Assembly (NCBI GenBank): GCA_964596645.1
Contig: CAZQVB010000002.1
Span: forward strand, 133,672-197,671
Length of the DNA stretch: 64,000 nt
Direction of reading: 5' to 3'
From: CAVQEK01 sp964596645
GTDB lineage: Bacteria; Bacteroidota; Bacteroidia; Cytophagales; Cyclobacteriaceae
Shown: positions 18,239-27,443 of the stretch, piece after piece
How the letters are laid out: the number at the start of each line of letters is the position of its first letter
How positions within the stretch are numbered: the first letter of the stretch is position 1
Made by a program: the position numbers and the translations under genes
Notes under the pieces: model-generated
Told to the model about the DNA's origin: nothing
Seen by the model: only the letters and a program-made list of their open reading frames with translations
The model's database searches: none

Positions 18239-20449
18239 TTACCCAAACAAGCTCACTGCCACTGTGACGCCGGCCATCACGATGGTGACCATGCTCATAA
18301 GTTTGATGAGGATGTTGAGGCTTGGGCCTGACGTATCTTTGAACGGATCGCCTACCGTATCGCCAATGATGGCGGCCTTATGGGCGGTAGAGCCTTTGCC
18401 ACCTTTATGGCCCGACTCTATGTATTTCTTGGCATTGTCCCAGGCGCCGCCTGAGTTGGACATAAACACCGCCAGCACAAAACCAGTACCCAACCCGCCG
18501 GCCAGCAAGCCCATAGAGCCAGCCACGCCAAAGATGAGGCACACCGCAATGGGCACAGCTATGGCCAGGATTGAGGGCAGCAGCATTTCTACCTGAGCAC
18601 CTTTAGTCGATATTTCCACACATCGTGCGTAGTCGGGCTCCGTCTTGCCTTCCAGTATACCGGGCATCTCCCTGAACTGGCGCCGCACTTCGTCTACCAT
18701 TTTACCGGCGGCACGGCCTACGGCGTTCATGGTGAGGCCGCAGAAGAGGAAGGCCATCATGGAGCCGATAAATACACCGATGAGCACGGTTGGGTTCATG
18801 AGGTGCACCTCGAAGTGGTTCATGAACTCATTAATACTGATCTGTGAAAGCTCCAGTCGATCCGCCACCTGCATGCCACTGGGGAAGGTAAAGCTGCCCG
18901 TGGTTTGGATCAGCCTGTCGATGCCTATCTTTATTTCTTCTATATAAGAGGCCAGCAGGGCCAGCGCGGTAAGTGCCGCAGAGCCTATGGCAAAGCCTTT
19001 TCCTGTAGCGGCCGTCGTGTTGCCAAGTGAGTCGAGCGCATCGGTGCGTTTTCTCACTTCAGGCCCAAGCTCGGCCATCTCGGCGTTGCCACCGGCATTG
19101 TCGGCGATGGGGCCATAGGCGTCGGTGGCCAGCGTGATGCCCAGCGTAGAAAGCATGCCGACTGCAGCGATGCCTATGCCATACAAGCCCATGGCCATGT
19201 TGTCCATATCACCGCCGCTGGCAAATAGGAAAGCCAGAATAATGCCCAGCGATACGGCAAGCACAGGTATGGCTGTAGAAACCATGCCTATGCCCAGCCC
19301 GGAGATGATCACCGTGGCAGGACCTGTCTCGGCATTTTCAGCAATCTTTTGTGTGGGTTTGTATTCTTCGGAAGTGTAATACTCGGTGGCTTTGCCTATG
19401 ACGATACCCACCAGCAGGCCGGTGACTATGGCACCCCAGATGCCCAGCCAGTTGTCTATTTGAAGGATATAAAGCAGCCCCAGCGATACCACCACCACCA
19501 GCACAGAGCTCATATTGATGCCTTTGCCCAACGAGCCCATGAGCTGTTTTTGGGTAGCACCTTCTCTTGTTTTCACAGCATAGATGCCAATAATAGACAG
19601 CACGATGCCGACTGCTGCTATGAGCATGGGTGCAAGTACGGCTTTCATCTGGGCGGCAGGATTGGTCATGAATGCCGCTGCGCCCAATGCCGCCGTGGCC
19701 AGTATTGATCCACAATAAGATTCGTACAGGTCGGCGCCCATGCCTGCCACGTCGCCTACGTTGTCGCCTACGTTGTCGGCAATGGTGGCCGGGTTGCGCG
19801 GGTCATCTTCCGGGATGCCGGCCTCTACCTTGCCCACCAGGTCGGCGCCCACGTCTGCCGCTTTGGTATAAATACCTCCGCCCACGCGGGCAAACAATGC
19901 CTGTGCCGAGGCGCCCATACCAAAGGTGAGCATGGTGGTGGTGATGATCATCATGTTGTGTGCATCGTCGGCTGTGGGGTAGAACCAATTGAGTACGACA
20001 AACCACACCGATATATCGAGTAAGCCAAGGCCTACTACCACAAGGCCCATAACGGCACCCGACCTAAAGGCAATCCTCAAGCCCTTATCCAGCGACTGAC
20101 GCGCGGCATTGGCTGTACGCGCCGAAGCCATGGTGGCGGTTTTCATGCCCAGAAAGCCGGCAATACCCGAAAACAAACCACCGGTAAGGAATGCAAAAGG
20201 CACCCAGGGGTTTTGAAGCTGAAAGCCATAAGCCAGTATAGAAAACATGATGGTGAGCACGACAAAGAATATGATCACCACTTTATATTGTTGCTTGAGG
20301 TAAGCCATCGCCCCTTTGCGCACGTGCGAGGCAATTTTCTTCATAAATTCCGTCCCTTCATCTTCCTTTAGCACCTGGCGGTAGAAGTAATAGGCAAATG
20401 CCAACGCCAGAACCGATGCTGCAGGAACGATCCAAAAAATTAGCTCCAT
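18239..20449 (-). CDS. hppA: K+-dependent membrane-bound pyrophosphatase
   Basis: A 736-aa polytopic pump coupling pyrophosphate hydrolysis to export of H+ and/or Na+. The catalytic block DVGADLVGKVEAGIPEDDPR followed by NPATIADNVGDNVGD is intact, as are the late motifs GNTTAATGKG and GDTVGDPFKDTSGPSLN. Alanine in GNTTAA, where K+-independent enzymes have lysine, marks the K+-dependent class, which includes Na+ pumps as well as H+ pumps. It follows the hypothetical gene at 20486 by 36 bases and ends at a strong terminator. Together with the Na+-pumping decarboxylase elsewhere in the window it suggests sodium-linked energetics. Confidence 0.95.
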   Translation of the reverse strand: MELIFWIVPAASVLALAFAYYFYRQVLKEDEGTEFMKKIASHVRKGAMAYLKQQYKVVIIFFVVLTIMFSILAYGFQLQNPWVPFAFLTGGLFSGIAGFLGMKTATMASARTANAARQSLDKGLRIAFRSGAVMGLVVVGLGLLDISVWFVVLNWFYPTADDAHNMMIITTTMLTFGMGASAQALFARVGGGIYTKAADVGADLVGKVEAGIPEDDPRNPATIADNVGDNVGDVAGMGADLYESYCGSILATAALGAAAFMTNPAAQMKAVLAPMLIAAVGIVLSIIGIYAVKTREGATQKQLMGSLGKGINMSSVLVVVVSLGLLYILQIDNWLGIWGAIVTGLLVGIVIGKATEYYTSEEYKPTQKIAENAETGPATVIISGLGIGMVSTAIPVLAVSLGIILAFLFASGGDMDNMAMGLYGIGIAAVGMLSTLGITLATDAYGPIADNAGGNAEMAELGPEVRKRTDALDSLGNTTAATGKGFAIGSAALTALALLASYIEEIKIGIDRLIQTTGSFTFPSGMQVADRLELSQISINEFMNHFEVHLMNPTVLIGVFIGSMMAFLFCGLTMNAVGRAAGKMVDEVRRQFREMPGILEGKTEPDYARCVEISTKGAQVEMLLPSILAIAVPIAVCLIFGVAGSMGLLAGGLGTGFVLAVFMSNSGGAWDNAKKYIESGHKGGKGSTAHKAAIIGDTVGDPFKDTSGPSLNILIKLMSMVTIVMAGVTVAVSLFG

Positions 20450-20485
20450 AACTGTATAATTTAAAGTGAAAGAGTCTGTGAAATA

Positions 20486-21262
20486 TTAATTAAAGCCCAG
20501 GGTAAGTGCTGAGCGCCACCATGCATGATGATCCATTTCCAGTTTTTCGCGTGTGGGGAATGGGTAAAAAAGCATCTGCGTGTGGCTGCCTACGTAAAAG
20601 CCGCCTTTGCATGTGCGGTAAGGCACATCGCCATTGAAGTACCGGATCACCGTTTTGGTGGTTTTATTGTCGTTGTGCTGCAGGCCTACCAGGCAATCGC
20701 GCAAATGCGGGATGTTGGGGTAGGGCAGGTCGTCGGCTGTGCCGGCTACCGGGTCGGTGGTGAGTGCACCAAGCTCAAGCTCTACAAAAAAGAGTGACGG
20801 TACGGATACCTTATTCTCAGGATTGGTGACATATTTCATGAATTTTTCCGGCTCAAGACTGCTGGCTATGCGCGGCGTGACGGGGCAAAGTTCCTGGTAC
20901 AGATGAAGTCCCTTGGATGCTGCCGCCTTGTATTCTTGCTTTTGAATGGTAAGCACCCGGCCGTCGTCGGTGGTGAGATACAGGTTTTTGAGCGCGCTCA
21001 ATGGCACGCGCTCCAGCACGCGATAGATGGAAAGATACAGCGAGTGCTTGGGTGTGCCGTTGGGGTGGGGTTTGCAGTGTTGCTCGATGTAGGCCGCCGG
21101 TGCCAGATCACCCGCCTGTGCGGCGTCTACTTCGAAAAACACAGCCTGACCGCGCGACCTTTTTTTGGTGCCGGTAGCCAGGTAGCTGCCAAATTCCTGA
21201 GGAGATAGCATTGATGATATCAGCGCCTCAGGTGTTACCGATAAATATAAGTACTTGTCCAT
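20486..21262 (-). CDS. Conserved hypothetical protein
   Basis: A 258-aa soluble protein with no signal peptide and no membrane segment. I do not recognise a named domain. The sequence begins MDKYLYLSVTPEALISSML and is rich in beta-type and aromatic stretches, with a C-terminal GGFYVGSHTQMLFYPFP block. Base composition matches the neighbours, so it looks like a resident gene. It is immediately upstream of hppA on the same strand with a 36-base spacer and no terminator, so co-expression with the pyrophosphatase is likely but a functional link is unproven. Confidence 0.75.
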   Translation of the reverse strand: MDKYLYLSVTPEALISSMLSPQEFGSYLATGTKKRSRGQAVFFEVDAAQAGDLAPAAYIEQHCKPHPNGTPKHSLYLSIYRVLERVPLSALKNLYLTTDDGRVLTIQKQEYKAAASKGLHLYQELCPVTPRIASSLEPEKFMKYVTNPENKVSVPSLFFVELELGALTTDPVAGTADDLPYPNIPHLRDCLVGLQHNDNKTTKTVIRYFNGDVPYRTCKGGFYVGSHTQMLFYPFPTREKLEMDHHAWWRSALTLGFN

Positions 21263-21707
21263 ATGAGAAGCGATTAATTAAAAATGTAGACTCGTGTGCC
21301 GGTGGCCAGGTAGAATGAAAAGTGAAAATCCTTCTTCATCGCATACAAAACTAGATGTTTCACGTGTGCAAAAACATGACATTTTCCCATGTTGTGGCAA
21401 GATTTTGATCAGTGATCGACTGGTGGATGTACTTTAAAAGCGCAAACCAGTGGCTGGAGTAGGGTCACTTCAGGGCGTTGGGTTTGCCCTTGACTTTGAG
21501 ACAGGAAAGAAGCTTATGCTGATTTCTTGAATATCAGAATGACAAAAACTACGTCATGCAATCAGGCAAAGGGTGGGTGCCTGCTTGCTCATTATTTTTG
21601 CCACTGTTGGCGTGAAGAAAGTAACATATTGCAGGCGCGTGAAAATGGTTGCACCCCTACCGGCGGAGACATGTTAATTGATAATTGAAAGCTGCTGCGC
21701 TACCGTG
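21263..21707. other. Intergenic stretch without recognised features
   Basis: About 445 bases between the 258-aa hypothetical gene and the 3' end of the PorP/SprF gene. I see no gene, RNA, strong hairpin or repeat; the part near 21263 must hold the promoter of the hypothetical gene. Confidence 0.5.
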
Positions 21708-22721
21708 CTACCAGAAGCGCTTGTTTTTGGGCTTTTTCATTTTATGCCTTTTCATTCGGCCTTTGAAGTTGGTCGGGCTGCCGTTTTGCTTTCGAAAGTC
21801 AGCCTGCCGCTCAGTGTTTGCAAAATCGTATCGCAGGGTTATTTCGCTGCTGTTGCCCAGAGGGGCGGCGCTGTTGTTGTAAATATCATAGCTAAAGCCG
21901 ACCAGTACCTGCCCTGCCACACGCAAGCCGGCGGTGAGATTTACAATGTCGATGCCTTTATTTTCTACCGAGGCAAATTCGTTGATGATGCCCATGCGGG
22001 CCGAGCTGCCCAGTATTACCAGATTATTGTAGGTATAATAAAAGCCAAGGTCGAAAGTGCTGCTGATGCTGGAGAATTTTCGATAAACAAACACGGGCTC
22101 CAGCACATCCTTATCGTAGCGCAGCGGTATATGGCCCGATGCCTGGGCGGTAATGTATTGCGACAGCATGTTGGTTTGGCTGTCATTGCTAAAGGAGGTA
22201 ACCAGGCGGTTGGCTGCCAGGCCAATCTTGAAATACGGATGGCTGTAGTGTAGCCCGAATGATACATCCGGTTTGTCCATGTCCCCTTCATCAAGCATTT
22301 TCAGCATGTTGTCTGTTACATCGCCCACAATGCGGTCGTAGTCGGGCCGCAGGAAGTTGTACTCACCTGCCAGCCCTGCCGAGAGCAGTTGGTCATTGCC
22401 AAGTTCCAGATGGTAGGCTAGCGCCAGCGAAGCATATGTGTTGCTCAAGAAGTTGATCTTTTCTGTAAAGATGTTCGCGCCTACACCAAAGGTATGCTGC
22501 CTTAAGGGCGCCTGAAAGCTAAGATAATTGCTCCTGTTGCTGCCCTCTACCCGGGCAAAGGCACTGCGGTATGCATAGGTGACGGAGCCATGGCTGTGCC
22601 CGGCCAGGGCGGGATTATACAAAAACGATTGCGTGAGTTTCTGACTGAACAGCGGAATGTCTTGGGCGTACCCGGCAGATGTGGCGAGCAGTATTAGGAG
22701 AAAGGGAGTAAGGTTTTTCAT
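21708..22721 (-). CDS. PorP/SprF family type IX secretion membrane protein
   Basis: A 337-aa outer-membrane beta-barrel protein with a signal peptide (about residues 1-19, ending AGYAQ). The family signature is PLFSQKLTQSFLYNPALAGH, then repeated barrel strands. PorP/SprF proteins work with T9SS cargo that carries type B sorting domains, and individual family members are usually encoded beside their cargo. Its upstream neighbour (22746-23840) carries a type B-like C-terminus, which fits. The very basic C-terminal tail (RMKRHKMKKPKNKR) is conspicuous. It is last in the four-gene minus-strand locus that begins at 26998. Confidence 0.9.
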   Translation of the reverse strand: MKNLTPFLLILLATSAGYAQDIPLFSQKLTQSFLYNPALAGHSHGSVTYAYRSAFARVEGSNRSNYLSFQAPLRQHTFGVGANIFTEKINFLSNTYASLALAYHLELGNDQLLSAGLAGEYNFLRPDYDRIVGDVTDNMLKMLDEGDMDKPDVSFGLHYSHPYFKIGLAANRLVTSFSNDSQTNMLSQYITAQASGHIPLRYDKDVLEPVFVYRKFSSISSTFDLGFYYTYNNLVILGSSARMGIINEFASVENKGIDIVNLTAGLRVAGQVLVGFSYDIYNNSAAPLGNSSEITLRYDFANTERQADFRKQNGSPTNFKGRMKRHKMKKPKNKRFW

Positions 22722-22745
22722 GGTGCAGGTCGCTGGTTTCAGAGA

Positions 22746-23840
22746 TTATTTGATGATGGTGATCATGGTGGGGGGCAGTGTTTTGGTGCTGTATTGCAAC
22801 AGGCAGATGTAATTGCCGGCTGGCAGTTGGCTGAGGTTGCACCCGGTTTGGCTTGCAGGGTCATTGTCAAAGTTGATCATCCTGCACACCTCCGTGCCCC
22901 AGCGGTCCAGCAGTATCACCAGATTGTCGGCAGCATATGGCGCTATGTTGTTGATGTGAAAATGATCGTTTTTTCCGTCTGCCTCCGAAGGGGTCACTAT
23001 GTTGTGAATGACGGGATCAGCCGTGCTCTCGTAGCCCAGCAGCAGGTAGGGGCCGGTTGCCAGCAATTTGCTTTCCAGCACAGTAGGATTGGCAGCATCA
23101 ATCACGCCCAGATTTGTAAGGCCTTCTCCACCTTTGCCAGTCTGCAATATAGTGGGCGACGTGGTTGCAGACTGCCAGGATGCATCTTCTGCCGTCAGGG
23201 GCAACTGCACCAGGGAGCCGTTAAATGCACCATCGGCCACTATTTCCCAATACCAATGTTGCGAAATAACCGCCATATAGGCTTTGGCCGCCTCTATGCC
23301 CAGGTCGTCGTTGTGGGCTTCAAGCCCAATGAGCAGACCCTCATCACCTTGCACATCAGTAAGGGTGACGGGGGTGTANNNNNNNNNNCCGTTTTTTCCG
23401 ATAGGGAAAAACTTGCTGCCGGTGCCACGGTGATAGAGCATACCTGCCACATGTGCCTGATTGGCAGACACGGCCTGTGCCATTGGGCCAATGATGATTT
23501 GTGTGTTTTCAATGGGCGTAAGCATGCCTTCTTCCAATTGCAGCACCTGGGCTATTTGGATCACCCCTTCTGCCTCATATTCGCCAGCCAGCCGCAGGGT
23601 GCCCAATTGCAGGGCATTTTGGCTGTGGAGCCACCCGGTGCCGCGGAGGTACAGCTGGCACTCGTCTGACCATTCCCCGCCGCCGTACAGACTTATGCTG
23701 CCATTGCTGGCTATGGTGGTGGCGCCGACAGCCATCGTTGAGCCGGCCCCCGCGTGCCACTGTGCCATGGCATAGCGGCAGGGGAGGCAACTCATCAGGG
23801 CTGTGATGGCAATGAGAACAGGTGGGAGTATATTTTTCAT
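22746..23840 (-). CDS. Secreted protein with T9SS type B-like (gliding-associated) C-terminal domain
   Basis: A secreted protein of about 364 residues with a signal peptide (about 1-26). The middle has an RHRGTGSKFFPIGK-like block typical of Bacteroidota surface proteins. The last ~80 residues read TPSEADGKNDHFHI ... LLDRWGTEVCR ... LPAGNYICLLQY, a gliding motility-associated type B sorting domain. The 10-N gap at 23379-23388 keeps the frame and removes about three or four residues. It sits 24 bases upstream of the PorP/SprF gene, the expected cargo-plus-SprF pairing. It is presumably exported by T9SS and held at the surface; its biochemical role is unknown. Confidence 0.85.
   Translation of the reverse strand: MKNILPPVLIAITALMSCLPCRYAMAQWHAGAGSTMAVGATTIASNGSISLYGGGEWSDECQLYLRGTGWLHSQNALQLGTLRLAGEYEAEGVIQIAQVLQLEEGMLTPIENTQIIIGPMAQAVSANQAHVAGMLYHRGTGSKFFPIGKNXXXXYTPVTLTDVQGDEGLLIGLEAHNDDLGIEAAKAYMAVISQHWYWEIVADGAFNGSLVQLPLTAEDASWQSATTSPTILQTGKGGEGLTNLGVIDAANPTVLESKLLATGPYLLLGYESTADPVIHNIVTPSEADGKNDHFHINNIAPYAADNLVILLDRWGTEVCRMINFDNDPASQTGCNLSQLPAGNYICLLQYSTKTLPPTMITIIK
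23379..23388. other. 10-N assembly gap
   Basis: Ten undetermined bases inside the type B cargo gene after FPIGKN; the frame is continuous on both sides, so the missing length is 1 mod 3. Confidence 0.99.
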
Positions 23841-23876
23841 AACCGTAGCGTTTGTATAAAAATGCCTTGAAACAGG

Positions 23877-24248
23877 CTATCGAAGTCCTGGATTGTGCTC
23901 GACCGGGTTTTCATCGTGTTCCTCCAACAATTTCTCCAGCGTCTGCCTCAGCGAGTCGATCTGCCCCGATTTTTCAGCGGCATCATAACTATTGTAAAAA
24001 TCTACCGCTTGCTTTTTCTGCTCAGGGTCCAGTTCACTTTGCTCTACCAGGTCCAGATAACCGTTGATCTCCGACATGTCCATTCCTGAAGCGGTGTCGC
24101 CGAGAAAGTCTTTGTAGAGGTTCGTCTGGTCGTCCAGCAGGTTGCTGGTGCTTTTGGTCTTATCTTTTTGTGGCTCTTTCGTCTGAGCGTACGACATGCC
24201 TGCGAATAGCAGTAAGGCAACGAGAAGAAGGATTTTGGAATTTTTCAT
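23877..24248 (-). CDS. Small secreted helical protein
   Basis: A 123-aa protein with a clear signal peptide (LLLVALLLFAGMSYAQ, cleavage after AQ about residue 21). The mature part is highly charged, acidic and predicted helical (SELDPEQKKQAVDFYNSYDAAEK, then a Leu-rich LRQTLEKLLEEHD), which could form a short coiled coil. I do not recognise a family. It lies between the adhesin-like gene and the type B cargo gene on the same strand, so it is probably part of that surface locus, perhaps as a periplasmic helper. Confidence 0.75.
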   Translation of the reverse strand: MKNSKILLLVALLLFAGMSYAQTKEPQKDKTKSTSNLLDDQTNLYKDFLGDTASGMDMSEINGYLDLVEQSELDPEQKKQAVDFYNSYDAAEKSGQIDSLRQTLEKLLEEHDENPVEHNPGLR

Positions 24249-24343
24249 GGCATTTTTCTGTTTTAGTTGGTTTGGTGTGTAAGTATTGACAAAGGCTTTT
24301 GCGGCACGGCTGATGGCGCCTCCGCAGCATCACGATGAGACTG

Positions 24344-26998
24344 TTATGGTTTGAATATCAGGAATGAAAATGGGGCATCGACCAATGTACCGGCAAAATC
24401 ATAGGTAGAAACGGCCATGTATGCTCCTCCGTAAGAATGGATCGCATGACCTTTGGCAATTCTGGAAACAATGGCGGTGCAGCCGTAAAATGACTGACCA
24501 TTCACATAAACCTCATACTGGCCTATGCCCACTTTATTTACCGTAAAGTTGCCGCTTCCATTGGCCACAACTCCTGTGGGAAAGGTGCCATTGGCGTTTA
24601 CCTGCCCATAGGCAATGGGCAGCATATGGGCAAGGCCTGTTGGTGTGCGGTTAACCTCTCCGTTTACTTCTATAGCATCTTCCTTTACAATGATCACATC
24701 ATTGTCGTTGGCGCCCAGCCTGAGCTGATTGACACCACCCTTGGCCCTGATGCGCACTGTGCCGGCCCCGCCACCGCCCAGGGCCACACCTATTTTTAGC
24801 CGGTAGGCGGCATTGCCTATTCTCACATCGCCTTCGGTGGCGTCGAGGTTCCACTGGCCGCCCAGTATATCAAGGGCTGTTTCCGGCTCAAAATTATTGA
24901 TGCCCACCTTGCCATTGCCGCGCATGGTCATCACGTTGCTTGTGAAGCCGTCTTCCACATAGTAGTAGCTCATGGTGCCGGATGCCGGATCGGTACGAAT
25001 GCCGGCCACCATGTCCCAATAACCACTGCTGCCCGTTTTTGAGAACTTTACGGAAGAGCGATCTCCGCCTTCACTTTCCAAAAGAAGGATGGGGCTGATG
25101 AACGGATGCTTGATGTGCAATTTCCCCCCAGGAGAAAATACGCCTATCCCAACATTGGTTTCATTGATCTCCATCACACTGTTGGCACCGCCACCCAGCA
25201 GCAGGCGATTGCTACCGCCCATGGCCCGTATGCGTACATCGCCGGCACCACCCCCGCCTGTGGCCACCCCTATCTTTAGGCGGTGTGTATCAGTTCCAAT
25301 CCGCAAATCGCCTTCTGTAGTGCCTACATCCCACATTCCTCCTTTTATGTCTAAGGTGCTTTTGGGGTTTGTGCCTACGCCAATGCCGAGTCTTCCATTT
25401 CCGGTAAGGCTGAAGATATCGCCACCGCGGCTGTTGAATATGTTGAACCTCTCATTGATGATGTCTTCGTCGTTTCGGGCAGCTACCGTCCAGAAGTGCC
25501 CCGTGCTGTTGTTGAGGGTGAGCCTGGCGTAGTCGGTATCATCCTCGGTCAGCAGCAAGTGTGGCATGCCGACGCCGCTGTTGTGCAACAGGTGCAGCTT
25601 GGCCTGTGGGTTGTCGAGGCCGATGCCCACATTGTCCGTGTTGTAGAAGATTTTGTCTCCATTGGCAGACCAGACAGAGCTGCCACCGCCTGCCAGGCTG
25701 CTCAGGTCTACGCTATTGCCGTCTTCTATCGACAATGCATTGGTGCTGGTGTTGAAGGTGAGGTTTTGATTGTCGGTGCCGCCGGGCGGGATGATGGGCG
25801 CCAGGTCTACGCCGCTGCCACCAGAGATGTTGATCGTGGTGCCGGTGAGGGAGAGGTTTTGCAGCTCATTGGCCGGGTTGCTGTCGGCGTCGTTCACTTC
25901 ATCGGTGAAGGAGCCCCCGCTGTTGGACAGTGTGACCGTGTTGCCGGATTTGGCAATCGTCTGAATCTCATTCGTTGGATCTGCATCGGCATCGGTGCCA
26001 CCGGAGGGCAGCGTCACGGTGCTGCCGCCAGAGATGGAGAGCTGGTTGGTGCCTGCATTGAAGCTGATATCCTGCAGCTCATTGGCCGGGTCGCTGTCGG
26101 CGTCGCCGGTGTTGGAGATTACATTGGAGCCATTGATGGCGATGCCGGTGCCGGCGCTGTAGGTGGCGCCGCCCGCACCTGCCTGGTCATCGGCCGGCGA
26201 CCAATTGCTGCCATCCCACTTGAGCACCTGCCCCGTACCCGCGCCCTGCCGTGCGATATCGAGTGGACTGCCGGCGCTGCCGTCGCCACTCAGGCGTGGG
26301 CTGGCATTGACCGCACCTCCGCCGCCGGCCACATTATCGTTGGCGGGCACCCATTTGCCACCGTCCCATTTCAGCACCTGGCCGCTTGCCGCACCCTGCG
26401 GCGCCAGGCCCAGGGGACTAGCCGCGGTGCCATTGCCTTGAAGGCTGTTGTCTCTTTCCACTGCCTGGGTGCCCCAGCCGTCGCCGGTGCCAATGAGGCT
26501 GCTGAGGTCTACATTGTTGCCGTTTTGAATGCTGAGCACTTTGGTGGTTGTGTTGAAGGATAGTGTTTGGCTGTCGGTGCCGCCCGGTCCGCCGGCATCG
26601 TCAGTGGCGGGCGCCCAGGCGGTTCCGTTCCATTTAAGCACCTGACCACTGGTGGCCCCGATGGTGTTTACATCGGTGAGATCGTCGAGATGACTGACGC
26701 TCACGGAGCCGCTGCCGACCAGGTCTTGCCAGGCGTTGCCATCCCAGAGGTATACTTTATCGTCGGAGTCGTCAAACACAATCATGCCTTTTTCTGCACT
26801 GCCGGGATTCACTGATTCTTTGGTTTGTGCCACAGGCAATATGAGCCCCTGGTTTCCCGATGGGGAAATAAGCATAAGCACTGATTTTTCATTGAGCGCT
26901 TCACTGCCAATGGTGACGGTTTGCTGGGCCGAGGTCATCCTGGCCATTAAGATGATGGCTGTACAAGCCAATAATTTCAGGTATAGGTTGCGGTGCAT
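24344..26998 (-). CDS. Large repeat-rich secreted adhesin/fibre-like protein
   Basis: An 884-aa secreted protein with a signal peptide (about 1-24, ending TSAQ). Residues about 90-290 hold three copies of a GQVLKWxGxxWxPAxD repeat. Residues about 290-420 hold three DADxxPxNELQ-type acidic repeats, which could bind Ca2+. The C-terminal half has two long near-duplicates marked by EGDxRIG / RLKIGVA / GGGGAG / VRIRAxGG, which resemble phage-tail-fibre-like beta-prism repeats in Bacteroidota surface proteins. No T9SS sorting domain is obvious at the C-terminus. It is first in the locus leading to the type B cargo and PorP/SprF genes. Adhesion or a surface fibre role is an inference from the repeats. 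Confidence 0.8.
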   Translation of the reverse strand: MHRNLYLKLLACTAIILMARMTSAQQTVTIGSEALNEKSVLMLISPSGNQGLILPVAQTKESVNPGSAEKGMIVFDDSDDKVYLWDGNAWQDLVGSGSVSVSHLDDLTDVNTIGATSGQVLKWNGTAWAPATDDAGGPGGTDSQTLSFNTTTKVLSIQNGNNVDLSSLIGTGDGWGTQAVERDNSLQGNGTAASPLGLAPQGAASGQVLKWDGGKWVPANDNVAGGGGAVNASPRLSGDGSAGSPLDIARQGAGTGQVLKWDGSNWSPADDQAGAGGATYSAGTGIAINGSNVISNTGDADSDPANELQDISFNAGTNQLSISGGSTVTLPSGGTDADADPTNEIQTIAKSGNTVTLSNSGGSFTDEVNDADSNPANELQNLSLTGTTINISGGSGVDLAPIIPPGGTDNQNLTFNTSTNALSIEDGNSVDLSSLAGGGSSVWSANGDKIFYNTDNVGIGLDNPQAKLHLLHNSGVGMPHLLLTEDDTDYARLTLNNSTGHFWTVAARNDEDIINERFNIFNSRGGDIFSLTGNGRLGIGVGTNPKSTLDIKGGMWDVGTTEGDLRIGTDTHRLKIGVATGGGGAGDVRIRAMGGSNRLLLGGGANSVMEINETNVGIGVFSPGGKLHIKHPFISPILLLESEGGDRSSVKFSKTGSSGYWDMVAGIRTDPASGTMSYYYVEDGFTSNVMTMRGNGKVGINNFEPETALDILGGQWNLDATEGDVRIGNAAYRLKIGVALGGGGAGTVRIRAKGGVNQLRLGANDNDVIIVKEDAIEVNGEVNRTPTGLAHMLPIAYGQVNANGTFPTGVVANGSGNFTVNKVGIGQYEVYVNGQSFYGCTAIVSRIAKGHAIHSYGGAYMAVSTYDFAGTLVDAPFSFLIFKP

Positions 26999-27443
26999 GG
27001 GTTGTAGGTTTTTGTAAAAAAATTCAGCAATTGGTTTCTGGATATCATCCGGTTGTGCTTAATGCGGCTTCCCAAAAATGGTCACCTGGAGATATGCGTC
27101 GGCCAGCTTTATTGCCCATAAAGAGCTTAAATGGTGGTCATGAGTATTCAGATAAACAGTAAAGTGCTCAATGGGCTATAGCGACAGGCAGTGCGGCTGG
27201 TGTGAAATATAATGATTTCATCACGTATTGCCATGTAAGATGAAGAGAGAATATGCGTGTTTTTGAGTGGGTGCAGAGGTTGGCCTTCTTGCGGTGAAGC
27301 CATGGCCGCCTCACGGTGTGCGTATACTTTAGTCATTTAAGGAAGCTTAGCTGCGTTGCTGTTTTTACTCGCCTTCTCGTACAACCTACTCGTTATCCAA
27401 CTTAATCTGATAATTTTGACTTCCAAACAGAACCATTGTAAGG
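26999..27443. other. Divergent promoter region, adhesin locus / dnaG
   Basis: About 445 bases between two divergent transcription units. I see no supported gene. A TAATTTTG element, matching the Bacteroidota -7 consensus TAnnTTTG, lies about 25 bases before dnaG near 27412, but no good TTTG -33 box accompanies it. Confidence 0.4.

Noticed and set aside
25496..26563. 355-codon open frame on the plus strand
   Set aside because: Mirror of the GC-rich repeats of the adhesin-like gene; the translation is repetitive Ala/Gly/Val without any domain.
27148..27336. 62-codon frame before dnaG
   Set aside because: No signal, domain or conservation cue; it lies in the divergent promoter region.
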